From positions 21,910,876-21,974,875 of the forward strand of contig OY987305.1 of assembly GCA_963920635.1 (NCBI GenBank): 64,000 nt of DNA. Reading direction: 5' to 3'. Below are positions 35,100 through 45,579 of this stretch, one piece after another (position 1 is the stretch's first letter; each line of letters opens with the position of its first letter). Made by a program: the position numbers and the translations under genes. The notes under the pieces are model-generated. The model did no database searches. It saw only the letters and a list, made by a program, of their open reading frames with translations, and had not been told where the DNA came from. Source of the stretch: Pseudeuparius sepicola (Eukaryota; Arthropoda; Insecta; Coleoptera; Anthribidae).

Positions 35100-35940
35100 G
35101 TCTTTATACGACTATCGCTCCGCAAAGTTATAATGTGGTCAAATTATTTTCTTTACAACCTTCGTACATCTATATTTCTAAAGTCGTAAAAGTTGTTGTA
35201 TTCTCAACGACGGAGACCTCTTTACAACCTTATAATAACCTTTGAAAGACTACCCAACAAACAGGGCTAGTCAAGTTTACCAATGTTTGGGTGAGAACCT
35301 ACGGAGGTAAAATATTACCAATTTTTTCCTTTCGAAAATCGTTTAAAGTTTGAAAAACCTAAGAAGAAATTTTTGTTATCTAAAACTACTAATTTCTAAC
35401 CTAATTAAAAACTACATAAACGCTCAACTTTTAGAAAACTTTATTTGGTCCTAATTTAGTTTATTATTACCTAAAATCAGACTTTGAAGACAAGGAAAAT
35501 TTTATCATAAATTTTTTGGTCAATATTTACTTATTTTTAACTTTCTAGATGCCCTTATAGTCAAGAGATAATTTAAGAAATGCTGAAGGTCATAAGGAAG
35601 TAAATTTTGTCTAAATATTTGTCCCTGTAGGTTAGGTCAAAAATAGGTTGGATAGTAAGTAACCTAATCTCTATATTCGACCTATTATATCCCTATAGGT
35701 TTTTGGTCGTTTTTAGGTTTATACAGTAACCTAATAATTACTGTGAAGTTCAAAAAGACTAGTTTTTCGGAGTTGAAAGTAAAAAGGGCTTAAAGAAGGT
35801 CAAAATTTCTTATAAAAATTACCATGAAGTAAAATTGGTCCAAAACAGTTTTTAAAGTAGAAAAATCGTTTGCAGTGTGAAAATGAATCGTGAACACAGA
35901 ACATGTAAAGATTGAAGTGTTGCTTGTTCTGTTAGGTAGG
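35100..35940. other. No gene recognised
   Basis: AT-rich spacer between two fold-back elements. No domain or strong repeat. Confidence 0.45.
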
Positions 35941-35944
35941 TATA

Positions 35945-36346
35945 CAGTGTCCTCCAAAAAGTTCGCAGCATAGGGGGAAAATTTTTAATTAATGACTTTT
36001 TTGAAATTTAAGTTTTAAAAATTTTCAGAAATTTCATAAATATTAAAAAATATCAAAAAACTAAATCTTTTAGTAGGGCGTTCAAATTTGGTACACGTAC
36101 GTGATATTGAAAAAGAAACAAACTTTTTCAAGTAAAACTTTTTGATATTTTAACAAATAAACTAATTTTCAGCGATATATTTTTTTAAATGTCATTTTTG
36201 ACAGATAACGAAAGTCACGTGACCACGTTTGAGTGGGTAGTTTTTCATCTTTTTTAAAGCAAAAGGTAACCCCAAAACTTAAATTTCAAAAAAAGTCATT
36301 AATTAAAAATTTTCCCCCTATGCTGCGAACTTTTTGGAGGACACTG
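35945..36346. mobile_element. 402 bp palindromic element, CAGTGTCCTCC type
   Basis: The left end CAGTGTCCTCCAAAAAGTTC pairs with the right end GAACTTTTTGGAGGACACTG. TATA flanks both sides. A truncated relative lies at 45320-45576, sharing CACGTGACC and a TGCGAACTTTTTG-type end. Non-coding. Confidence 0.85.
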
Positions 36347-36788
36347 TATAATCTGTTATTTAAAATTTGGATTTTGCATTATTTTCTATAAAGGATTGTA
36401 GGAACGTGCCCAAATAACACAATCGGGCCATAAAGAAGATAAAAAATTAAGCTTGTGAAAATGGCGGGATAGATAAGTCTGTGAGTGTTCCCGAAGTGCA
36501 GTTACCAATATGATATTAGAAGCCTCATATTATAATGATACTAATTTGGAAGAGTACGCTGAAGAAATTGATGAATCTCCCCGGGGGCAGCTTGAAATGA
36601 AAAACTCTATTTATAGATGAATGGATACCTACCTATTCTTGATATTTATCCAAGAATCTCGTAAAATACCTAATATTATTAGCTATACTATTAAATGCAA
36701 TAAGTATGTCTCTATTACCTAATCTCGTGTTTACCTGGCAATGTTGTCAACCAAAAGGGTTATAAAATTCACAGGCTCAAACAAAGCA

Positions 36789-36925
36789 GTAGGTCTGTTT
36801 CAGCACAACGAAACGGCTGTCAGAAGCATGCGCGGTTTTGTTTTTGGAACGACAAAATGAAACTGCGCATGCTCCTGGCAATTTCAAACTGGTTTCAAGT
36901 TCTGCCTAAACAGACCCAATAATCA
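36789..36925. repeat. Small imperfect palindrome
   Basis: TAGGTCTGTTTCAGC near 36790 pairs loosely with GCCTAAACAGACCC near 36904, and GCATGCGCGGTTTTG pairs with GAAACTGCGCATGC further in. Confidence 0.55.
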
Positions 36926-37120
36926 CCTTATTTATTACCTTTATTACCAAAAATAAACCAAATTGTAACTTTAACTTCTTGGTCGCTTTATCCTTTCATA
37001 GGGAAAATGTAACTATATGGTCAAAATCCTTATTTATTACCAAAAATAACCCCAATTGTTACTTTAACTTCTTGGTCGCGTTATCCTTTAATAGGGACAA
37101 TGTAACTATATAGTCAAAAT
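36926..37120. repeat. Tandem duplication, ~100 bp unit, two copies
   Basis: CCTTATTTATTAC...TTTAACTTCTTGGTCGC...TGTAACTATAT(G/A)GTCAAAAT occurs twice head to tail, at 36926 and 37028, with about 90% similarity by eye. Confidence 0.8.
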
Positions 37121-38378
37121 TGTTTGTTATATTTTCCCTGATTTAAGAAATTATGACTTCAAAGTCTAAAAATAGGTAAAATGGAACTTCACAGTTAAGA
37201 ATTTATTTGCTATCAAACAAACAAACAACAATGCCCTCCATCTTGAAATCAAAATGATTAAAAGTTTACCGATGCAATTATGTTTCAAAATATGAAAAAG
37301 TCACACATTGGGACCGAAATTAACTCCTCAAAAGTTTGTTTAGCATATTTTCTTGCCCTGTTCGAATTTTGTTAATAAACATTTTTGAAGATGAGAAAAA
37401 AATATATTATTTTTTTGTAAATACACAATATATCTGAGGCGCACGAGTTTTTCCGAAGTATTTCACCTACAATTTACAGAAATATTTTAAGCGCAAGGAA
37501 ATTATTGCACAGACAACAAAATCCAAACACCTTTAATAATTCCATACCTCTCCGCATACTTATCTATTAGTTTGGTTATAGGGTCAACGGCAGAGACGAC
37601 ATTTTTATTGCATCGGCCTTTTATAGAATATATTTACCGTATTAATAGAAAGAGAAAACTGCTGTTCTTCATAGTCAGATTTAAGTCCAAGTATAGGCAT
37701 ACATTACCTAATTATTACCTAATTTTTACTACTTCAGAGGTCAATTTTACTAAATCCCATAAAGTTATATTACCTATTTTTAACTTAAAAATTACTTCCA
37801 GTTCATTCCCCACTTTCCACTTTTTTACCTCATATAGAGGTAAACTGGTTTGGTCAAAATAAATTTCTGACTAGTTGGGTAGTAAAAATTAGGTAATTTT
37901 AACTTTGAATGTTTGTTGGGTATATAATGTTGACGTTAAAGTAACCATATTATGCCTGTTATAAGACTTTTATAGGACAATTACTTTCACGATTGGAGTA
38001 AATAATATCACAACAACTACTATAAGACCTATATACCTAGTTATTTTGTTTACCTAAACGACAATTTTATAACCCTAATACAACTATTTGGACATTAAGA
38101 TAAATAATTATAACTTAAAATGTTACTTGGGTAATTAACTAATTGTTATCTGTGTAACTTATTTATTTTATATGTCTTCGAAAATGCCAATGTCACTTGT
38201 TTTGACAACTCTATGGCCAACAGAAAATCCGAGACACAAGCAGCAACGAATATATGGTACTTGACGAAATTTTACAAACTTGCGATAAAACATTTCCTGG
38301 ACACTTGCATAAGACCCTACGATTATTTATAAAAATAATATTTACGTAATTAGTAACTTTTAGACTTTCTGCATGGTT
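37121..38378. other. No gene recognised
   Basis: Frames such as 37572-37862 show no known domain. The sequence is T-rich, with many ACCTAATT-like phrases. Confidence 0.45.
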
Positions 38379-39312
38379 TGGCATTGCCGCGAAATCCTGG
38401 CCTACTGCGATTTTTTAAAGGGGTGCGTTTTTCGAAAAACCATATTAGGCATATTTTTATTTAAAATCTGACACCACAGCGTTAATCAGGACACCCTAAA
38501 ACCCCCACATACCAAATTTGAACAAAAAATATACGGGAGTTCCATTCTGCAGGGTGTCAAAGTTGAGCAAAATAGGAATTTTAAAGGCATCTGGCGAGTC
38601 AAGTGTGCCTTGGAATTACTTCGAAACAGTTGCATGGTGAACAGGGCCACTCAAAATGTTGGTGTGAAAAGATTTACTACAAAAATATACAGGGTATTTT
38701 TCTCTGAGCCATCTCAAAATTCTGAAATTTTATGAAACTTTATACTGATCAGGAGTTCTCTGGAATCATTGAAAAAATATTAATAAACCCAAAATTATTT
38801 TGATATACTCGATTTTTGACCCGTATAAAGTTACAAAAAATTCAGTAATTTGAGATGGCACAGATAAGAGCACTCTGTATATTTCGTATTGGACCTTTGC
38901 ACACCAACATTTTGAGTGGTCCTGTTCACCACGCAACTGTTTCGAAGTAATTCCAAGGCACACTTGACTCGCCAGATGCCTTAAAATTCCTATTTTGCTC
39001 AACTTTGACACCCTGCAGAATGGAACTCCCTGTATATTTTTTGTTCAAATTTGGTATGTGGGGGTTTTAGGGTGTCCTGATTAACGCTGTGGTGTCAGAT
39101 TTTAAATAAAAATATGCCTAATATGGTTTTTCGAAAAACGCACCCTTTAAAAAATCGCAGTAGGCCAGGATTTCGCGGCAATGGCAAACCAATACCTCGC
39201 AAATGATGACCTTTCAGGGACATATTTATAAAAAAATTGCCCCGTTCAATTCCCCCAGCCTACTTAGATTTTCAGGGGTGTTAACACGAAAAACCAGACA
39301 CACTGTATATTG
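38379..39312. mobile_element. Concentric palindromes, three levels
   Basis: The outer arms run from TGGTTTGGCATTGCCGCGAA (38379) to about 38531, and from 39035 to TTCGCGGCAATGGCAAACCA (39192). The right side goes on to an end CAGACACACTGTATA (39312) whose left partner is missing. The middle element, 38532-39034, has ends TACGGGAGTTCC and GGAACTCCCTGTA. The inner one, 38692-38880, has ends TACAGGGTATTTT and AGCACTCTGTA. Each sits at the axis of the next. The outer family recurs at 55514-56112. Confidence 0.8.
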
Positions 39313-39530
39313 TTTTTTATTTTTGGTAAAAAATTTGAAAATCTGGGAGAAAATTTGTGATATTATTCTAGGTTATTATAAACAAAAAAATGGGAGATTT
39401 AACGTCAAAAAAATAATTAAGGTTATAGTTGACAGAAAATAAAATTTTGCATTTTTTGACAATAATTATAAATAGGTACAACATTTTTAGGTTACATAAT
39501 ATTATCATTAGGTTAAGAGTTTCAGTGAGT

Positions 39531-39850
39531 TTAAATTATTTTTTTGTCCAAAAATAAAATATAGGAAAAAATATTACTCAAATCATTAGTATCAGTTCTT
39601 TTATTCCTGCTATTGTCATCTCTGTTAATTTCTACCATTTCCAAAAAAAAGTATCTTAGATAAATCTTTTTCTTCATGCAATATTTTGATGTTGGGAAAA
39701 TTAGCAAAATGGCCTGTACCATTAATATGCTCCGCTAGTGCTTTTTTGTTAAGCATAGCATCTCTTTTATGCCCTGATATTATGGCGTTGATCTGGTCGA
39801 GACGTTCCCTCGTAAATTGCTCGGTGATGCACTGCGGCAAAATTGTTTTA
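39531..39850 (-). pseudogene. GIY-YIG-like C-terminal fragment of a Penelope-like element
   Basis: The minus-strand frame includes RLDQINAIISGHKRDAMLN, KALAEHINGTGHFANFPN and IKILHEEKDL. Spacing of R, HKRD, ALAEH and GH...F/W matches the part of the GIY-YIG nuclease at the C-terminus of Penelope-like retroelements, downstream of the GIY and YIG strands. Those strands and the reverse transcriptase are not recognisable upstream, where other repeats begin. The nuclease would cut target DNA for retrotransposition. Family call moderate, no function left. Confidence 0.6.
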
Positions 39851-39899
39851 AACTCTGCAAATTATAATATCACCATATTGCGTCTTTACTCTTCAGAAT

Positions 39900-40400
39900 G
39901 ACACCATCTCAAATTTTCGATCCAGCTCCAGCTGTTGAACCCTCGTGAAAATTTTCAACAACAAATTTTCGATCAAATGATTTATGAAGGCTCTCACCCC
40001 ACCACCAAACGGACTGGCCTGGTGCTCTCTTAGTATAATTGTTAATCTGCCCTCTCGTTTATACGAGGTACTCCCAAAAAAAAACAATATTTTAGAACTT
40101 TGGCCCCATTTGGTGAACACCCTGTGTAACAGTAGGCCTTGGAATAGGACCATTTCAAAAATAATTATGACCACGATACACAAACAACGGTATGCTACTC
40201 CCGATGTAAAAACACGTCGAGTTGGCGCAGATGACGTCACTGCGAACCACCAAGTCGGTTCAGTATCGTGAGTTTAGTTCAAATTTAGCGTCCATCAAGA
40301 TGTTTCGGTTGGTATCAATGGAATGTGACTTAGTGTTTTGTGAATGTGACATAAATTATTTTATTATATTTAAATTGTGCTTGTTTTATATTTTGTGCTT
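39900..40400. other. Mixed repeat debris
   Basis: Includes an isolated TACAG-type end, GTGAACACCCTGTGTA near 40113-40128. No gene supported before the THAP exon. Confidence 0.4.
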
Positions 40401-40429
40401 GTTGAACATAGACAAAAGACTGCTTTTTC

Positions 40430-40765
40430 GCGTTAGTGGATGTGGAAATTATAACAGAACAACTAAGGGAACGGAAATTAAATATTTCCGATTTCCAATA
40501 AAAGACAAAGAAATCTGCAAGAAATGGGTTATTGCATGCCGTCGAGCGGATGAGATTAATCTGAAAAACGGTAATTATTATTATTGTGTTATTGCAGTAA
40601 TTATTGTTTTATTAATTATTAAACTTTTCAGCTTGTGTATGTTCAGTCCACTTTGAACCTATTTGTTTTATTGGACCGTCCTTTCAGCAACAGTTAAATT
40701 ACACACCTAGAAATAAGAGAAACCTTAAGTCAGATGCTGTACCTAGTTTAAATCTACCTGGTAAA
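40430..40765 (+). pseudogene. THAP zinc-finger exons with a 61 bp intron
   Basis: Exon 1 has FRVSGCGNY, then KYFRFPIKDKEICKKWVIAC. A GT donor at 40571-40572 and an AG acceptor at 40630-40631 bound a 61 bp intron. Joining them keeps the frame and yields CVCSVHFEPICF and DAVPSLNLPGK, the second half of a THAP domain (C-x-x-H plus AVP motif). In the usual C-x4-C start the first Cys position is Phe here, so one zinc ligand is missing. A frame break follows in the A-run near 40767. I could not fix the start codon. THAP domains bind the element's DNA ends. Confidence 0.85.
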
Positions 40766-40949
40766 CGAAAAAAACACTGACAATTCAGGGAGGGCGGCAC
40801 GATTGGAAAAAAGAAGAAAAACTGAAAACACTTTACCAATAGTACCATCTGAGACCTGAGACAATAGAACAAACAGTTACTACTTTGGACAACAACAATG
40901 ATGAGCAAAGTACCAGCAATTCACTTGGAAAAACAACAGAAGATTTGTA

Positions 40950-41045
40950 CACGGGTGGGAGGGTGTGTGTGTGTCTGGGTGGGTGGGTGGGTGTGGGTGG
41001 GTGTTGATGAGTGTGTGGGTGTGTGGGTGTGTGCCTGTTTGTGTA
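40950..41045. repeat. GT/GGGT-rich simple repeat in the second intron
   Basis: Runs of GGGTGGGTGGGTGTGGGTGG and GTGTGTGGGTGT lie between THAP exon 2 and the zipper exon, directly before a pyrimidine-rich acceptor. The plus strand carries closely spaced G runs. Confidence 0.8.
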
Positions 41046-43220
41046 CGTTCACATAACTTTTTTAAATTTTAGGATCGAGCAGCAACGCGAAATTTTGAAA
41101 TTAAAAGAAAAGTTATCGAGCTTGGAAAAAGAAAATGCAATATTACTGGACAACCAGAAGAACTCTGAAAGAAAGATCGAGCATTTGGAGGCTACGTTGA
41201 GAAAATTCTTTACACCTGGTCATGTGAAAAAAATACTCAACCCCGAGAATAAAAGAATACAATGGTCCCCAGAAGATATAGCTTCGGCAATATCCTTAAG
41301 GAGTGTTAGCCCAAAAGCCTATCGTTATTTAAGGTCACATAACTATCCTTTGCCTGCACTTTCAACTTTGCGTAAATGGGCTACCAAATTTTCAGTTGAA
41401 CCGGGACTTTTGAATGATGTCATGACTTTTAATGAGTAAGAAATCATCCCAGTTGAAAGAAATTGAAAAATTATGCATTTTGTCATTTGATGAGATGTAT
41501 CTGTCAAACAAAATAGATATAGACAAAAATGAACAACAGAGAATAGGTCCCCACGAAAGCTGCTAGACAGTGTTGGCCCGCGGTCTAATTACTAATTTTA
41601 GACAACCAGTTTTTTATGATTTTGACCAACCGATGACCAAGGATATAATAAATTATATAATTTCAAAACTCTACGAGGCTGGTTTCACGGTAGTTGGCAT
41701 TGTAAGCGATATGGGTGCAGGCAATACAGGGCTTTGGTCAAGAATGAATATTGGACATGATAAAAACTGTTTTTTCCCTCATTCCAGGAATGATTCATTG
41801 AAAGTGTTTGTATTCGCCGATGTTCCTCATCTACTCAAATCATTTACTAGATAATGGATTTTGGGTGCAAAATACTTTAATTGATAAAACTTGTTTTGAA
41901 AAATTACTTGAAATATCTACATCGGAACTAACATTAGCTCACAAAATTGCAAATTTTCATTTTGAAGTACGTGGTTCTGAGCGACAAAAAGTAGACCTGC
42001 TGTTCAATTACTTTCAAATTCCGTTTCGAAAGCAATAGAATATTGTGGTGAAAATGGTCTAATGCCCCCAAATACCCGTTGGAAAGAAGTTTCAAAATTT
42101 GCTCTTTTAATAAATGATTGGTTTGATTTGTTACATTCCCGAGTGAAATTTGTGGGAAATAGTACAACAAAAAATGCTTTTGGTACAGATATTGAAAACC
42201 AGAAAAACTTACTGGAACAAGTCTCTGATGTAATTGGTCACATGACTGTAGGAAAACACAAGTCCCTTATTCCCTTTCAAAAAGGGATGTTATTAACAAA
42301 CAGATCACTGCAGGAGCTATATGAATATCTTCATTGGAATTATAAGGTAGATTATGTTTTAACTTCAAGGTTAAACCAAGGTATTGTCGAAAATTTCTTC
42401 TCCTACATAAGGGATATGGGAGCCGCTAATGATCACCCTCATCCTCTGGATTTCAAGCGATTTTAAGCGGTAGCTTACGATGGTTTATATTGGGTAAAAA
42501 CTCAGCTGCCGTTTTTACAGAAAATACTAATACGGAAGAACATAACGAACAGTGTTTAGTGACACCTCTACAATCTAGGGAACATGAATCGAATAGTATT
42601 TTGGAAGAAGGGAATTGTTTAACTCAAGATTGACCGATAATCTTGAAATTGCTCCGGACATGGCAGAAGAAGAAATTTTAATTCCTCATTCGTTTATCCA
42701 GCTGCAATATTCCGAAATAGATTTTCCAGAAACATAGCTGGGTATGCTGCTTATAAGTTTAAAAATAAGTATAATTTAGGATCTGCAACAAGTATAACTG
42801 AGGTAGCGTCTGGAAAAGAAGACTGGATATATTTTATTTCCAGAGGTGGCCTCTTAAATCCCAACGATGATCTGGTTAAAGTTACTGAAGTACCTACTAG
42901 ATTTCGAATTCAGAATTATGCATGGTACCTCGCTGTCTAATGAAAAAAAAATTCAAAACGTTAGCCGACAGAACTGTCTCCAAATTGGGAAAGGATTTTA
43001 ATATGCCTTATGAAGTTATTTACTGTTTAAGCCGCACACGGACTTACATTAGATTACGGGACCTTAATCGGAAAATTAGTTTCCAAAACTGTAAAAAAAT
43101 AGAAAAAAAATGTCCAAATTCACAAATTGTAAAAAAAGTTGAAATCAATAAATGTAGAAAAAAAAAAGTATGTAGTAGGGATGCAGTCAGCAGGGCAAAA
43201 AAATACTCTTTGTTATATGG

Positions 43221-43257
43221 TCAAGCTTTCGGAATGAATTTATTCCTTCATCAGGAT
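43221..43257 (-). ncRNA. Hammerhead-like motif, left arm
   Basis: On the minus strand CTGATGA is followed by the GGAAT/ATTCC stem and GAAAGCTT, as in the right-arm copy. Stem I is weaker here (ATC against GAC). Confidence 0.5.
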
Positions 43258-43489
43258 AATAGCTACAATAAAATATACATTATAAAAATGTTATAATGTT
43301 AATGTTAGGACCACTTACAAACTTGAGGTTTAGTTTAAACTTCGCAGAAAAAATACTAACAAAGTATCCTATACAGTAAATGCAGAAATTCTAAAACATA
43401 TTTTTTGTTAGTATTCTTTCTGCGAAGTTTAAACTAAACCTCAAGTTTGTAAGTGGTCCTAACATTAACATTATGATAATTATTGTAGC

Positions 43490-43537
43490 TATTGTCCTGA
43501 TGAAGGAATAAATTCATTCCGAAAGCTTGACCATACA
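43490..43537 (+). ncRNA. Hammerhead-ribozyme-like motif, right arm
   Basis: The core CTGATGA lies at 43497-43503. Stem II is five perfect pairs, GGAAT (43505-43509) with ATTCC (43516-43520), and a six-base loop. Then come GAAA (43521-43524), self-complementary AGCT as a dimer-type stem III, and a possible cleavage triplet CTT (43526-43528). Stem I pairs GTC (43494-43496) with GAC (43529-43531). All the main conserved core positions are present. Self-cleavage is inferred, not shown. Confidence 0.6.
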
Positions 43538-43785
43538 ACAAAGAGTATTTTCTTTTTGCCCTGCTGACTGCATCCCTACTACATACTTTTTCTTTTTAAC
43601 TAAGTCAGTCACGACTTACACCTGCTTATCAATAAATGTATGTAATAAATATAAATACAAATAATGTAGTATGTATACCTATTACTTCTGTTAGATCTGC
43701 CCTAATGCATACCTATTGCTTAATTTTATTCAACAACTACACATTCAAATCCAACAAAAACCTACACGAAAATAAAAAAACAAAC

Positions 43786-44060
43786 AGTAAACTTGTTAAA
43801 CAAGTTGATGGGGTTGAATTCAGGATAGGTTTGGAGGCCTTCAAGGAACACCCTTGTTTGAAAAGTTGAGCTTTCGGAAAGTTTTATTTCCTTTTTCAAG
43901 ACATCTAAAAGTTGTACAAAAATTAAAGATGCCTTTTAGATGTATTGAAAAAAGAAATAAAACTTTCAGAAAATTTTCAAACAAGAGTGTTGCTTTAAGG
44001 CCTCCAAACCTATCCTGACTGCAACCCCAGCAACTTGTTTAACAAATTTACTGTTTGTTT
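43786..44060. repeat. Second inverted repeat with a Penelope-like terminal signature
   Basis: The left arm AACAGTAAACTTGTTAAACA onward pairs with the right arm ending AACAAATTTACTGTTTG. Both arms include GGCCTCCAAACCTATCCTGA or its complement. On the minus strand of the left arm, CTTGAAAAAGGAAA...TTTCCGAAAGCTCAAC resembles a decayed hammerhead with an intact stem II. Spacer ~40 bp. Confidence 0.6.
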
Positions 44061-44329
44061 TCAACTAGCCAGTCACGTCTACCCACCTCTATCTAGAAAT
44101 AAAAAACTTAGATTACTAGCCGGTTCCCACGACTTCTTCCGAGTGAAAAGACCCTTTCCTGTGCGCCCGTCCCGTTCCTTCTTAGGGGTTGAATTTTGGA
44201 AAAATCCTTTCTTATCGAATCCTAAGTCGTACAATGGACCTACCTCCAAATTTCAAGTTTGTAGGCTTTATAGTTCCAGAGATTTCGTAACGAGTGCGTG
44301 AGTGAGTCAGTGGTATTTGGTATTTCGCT

Positions 44330-44380
<51 letters not shown>
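44061..44380 (+). mobile_element. Possible retroposon 3' end with a (TA)n tail
   Basis: CAAATTTCAAGTTTGTAGGC, then GATTTCGTAACGAGTGCGTG, a GAGTGAGTCAGTGG phrase and TTCGCTTATA lead into a TA dinucleotide run (44331-44380). Such GAGTGAGTCAGT...TATATA endings are familiar to me as 3' tails of insect repeats; which class is not certain. No coding region. Confidence 0.4.
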
Positions 44381-44426
44381 TTTGACCGATTCATATATTA
44401 ACGATTCTTAAAAATATAAAATATAT

Positions 44427-44905
44427 ACAGGGTGTCCTATAAAAAAACATATAAAAAAACTATCCCGAAATGTTACGAAAAAATCAAATTTGCTATGAAA
44501 CCATGACACATATGAAAAAATGCTAAGAAAACGTTTTTGTTTACAATAAAAATTTACATAAGAATTTGAATACATTTTATTGCTAGACAAGGTGGTTCTA
44601 TTTTTTTTTCTAAAATAAATTATACTAATTACCCATTTCTACGCCACTGGTTGTTCAAGATGTTTGATATTAACAGGTTTTATGCTAACCCATGCCGTTA
44701 TAACGTGTACCAAATATGACTTAAATATCTCAACTACTTTGTAAAATATTCAATAAATTCCACATATTTCTTGCAAATTTAACACCCTGTAACTTTTTTA
44801 TAAGGCCTTAAAATGATATAGTTTATATAAGAAAGTGAGGTTATTTTTTGGTTTTCTATCACCTGTTGAAGTGTTGCAGATTAAAACTGAATCACCCTGT
44901 ACAAA
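44427..44905. mobile_element. Candidate element with TACAGGGTGTCC and ACCCTGTA ends
   Basis: Starts TACAGGGTGTCCTATAAA and may end at TGAATCACCCTGTA. The ends oppose each other but interior complementarity is weak, so these may be two unrelated ends. Confidence 0.35.
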
Positions 44906-45319
44906 ACAAAACAACTTGTTTGTTTCTTCACACCCGCACAACCAATTATTTTTTAAGTAGACACTTTTGTTGAATTTATGTTATCTCGTTTTTTTGTCCT
45001 GCAGTTTTGATTTTTCTCTATAATTAAATCGGGTAACGGCTTGCCCAACTTTTTAATTTGCAGTTTTTGCTCAAATTCTTAATATCTTAATTTGCTACTA
45101 TTTTGACATCAATTTAGTAACGGAAAATTTTATGCACCTAAGTACATTTATATCCTAAATACTTGAAGATACATCGACTAATTTGCATCCTACGTAGCAG
45201 AATTTTAAAGCGTTAGCTAATATTATTTTCTCTTGAAAAATACATATTATTATCCATATTTAGCAAAAAAAGGCTGATATAATGATAAAGCTAGTGGTAT
45301 AAAATAATAGTTTTTTTGG

Positions 45320-45576
45320 AGTTACAATGTTTTGAAATTTTCATAAATTTTATAAATACGTAGGTACCTACCTAATATTAAGAAATGCCAAAACTAAATC
45401 TTTTAATTGGTATAGTCCCGTATAGTATACTTTTTCACAGACAGCGAAGGTCACGTGACCGTTTGAGTAGATCATTTTTTATTTTTAAAAGCAAAAGGTA
45501 AACCAAAAGTTAATTTCAAAATAAGTCATTAATAAAAAAATCCCTTATGATGCGAACTTTTTGCAGGACGCTATAA
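45320..45576. mobile_element. Truncated relative of the 35945-36346 palindrome
   Basis: Shares AAACTAAATCTTTTA, GGTCACGTGACC, AAAGCAAAAGGTAA and the ending TGCGAACTTTTTGCAGGACGC with the right half of the 35.9 kb element. The first half is missing. Confidence 0.7.
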
Positions 45577-45579
45577 AAC

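Larger units (their letters stand above)
40430..43165 (+). pseudogene. P-element-like THAP transposase, multi-exon fossil
   Basis: Exon 1 (to 40570) and exon 2 (from 40632) encode a THAP finger, described separately. Exon 3 starts after an acceptor at 41071-41072: a leucine-zipper-like stretch (LKLKEKLSSLEKENAILL), then RKFFTPGHVKKILNP, then WSPEDIASAISLRSVSPKAY, the conserved P-element N-terminal domain. The RNase H-like core follows: LSFDEMYLS, then GIVSDMGAGNTGLW, then ADVPHLL. Further on are LNQGIVENFFSYIRDMGAAN and, near the end, a YCLSRTRTYIRLR-like tail. Breaks: a frameshift near 41428, an in-frame TAG at 41564, and frameshifts near 41830, 42005 and 42465, plus stops later. Such proteins cut and paste P elements and use GTP. 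Terminal repeats and an 8 bp target duplication were not found. Identity is secure; activity is lost. Confidence 0.9.
43165..43600. mobile_element. Long inverted repeat with paired hammerhead-like motifs
   Basis: The left arm (about 43165-43350) and right arm (about 43405-43597) are nearly perfect reverse complements. They share GGTCAAGCTTTCGGAATGAA with its complement, and ACAAACTTGAGGTTTAG with its complement. The spacer is ~55 bp. Each arm carries a hammerhead-like core pointing outward. The repeat starts at the very end of the P-like transposase, after a run of A, so it probably inserted there. It resembles an inverted pair of Penelope-type terminal segments. Confidence 0.75.

Noticed and set aside
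37572..37862. 96-codon frame
   Set aside because: No recognisable motif, low-complexity T-rich surroundings.
41570..41854. Independent small gene within the P-like region
   Set aside because: It is the RNase H-like core of the broken transposase, open only between a nonsense codon and a frameshift.
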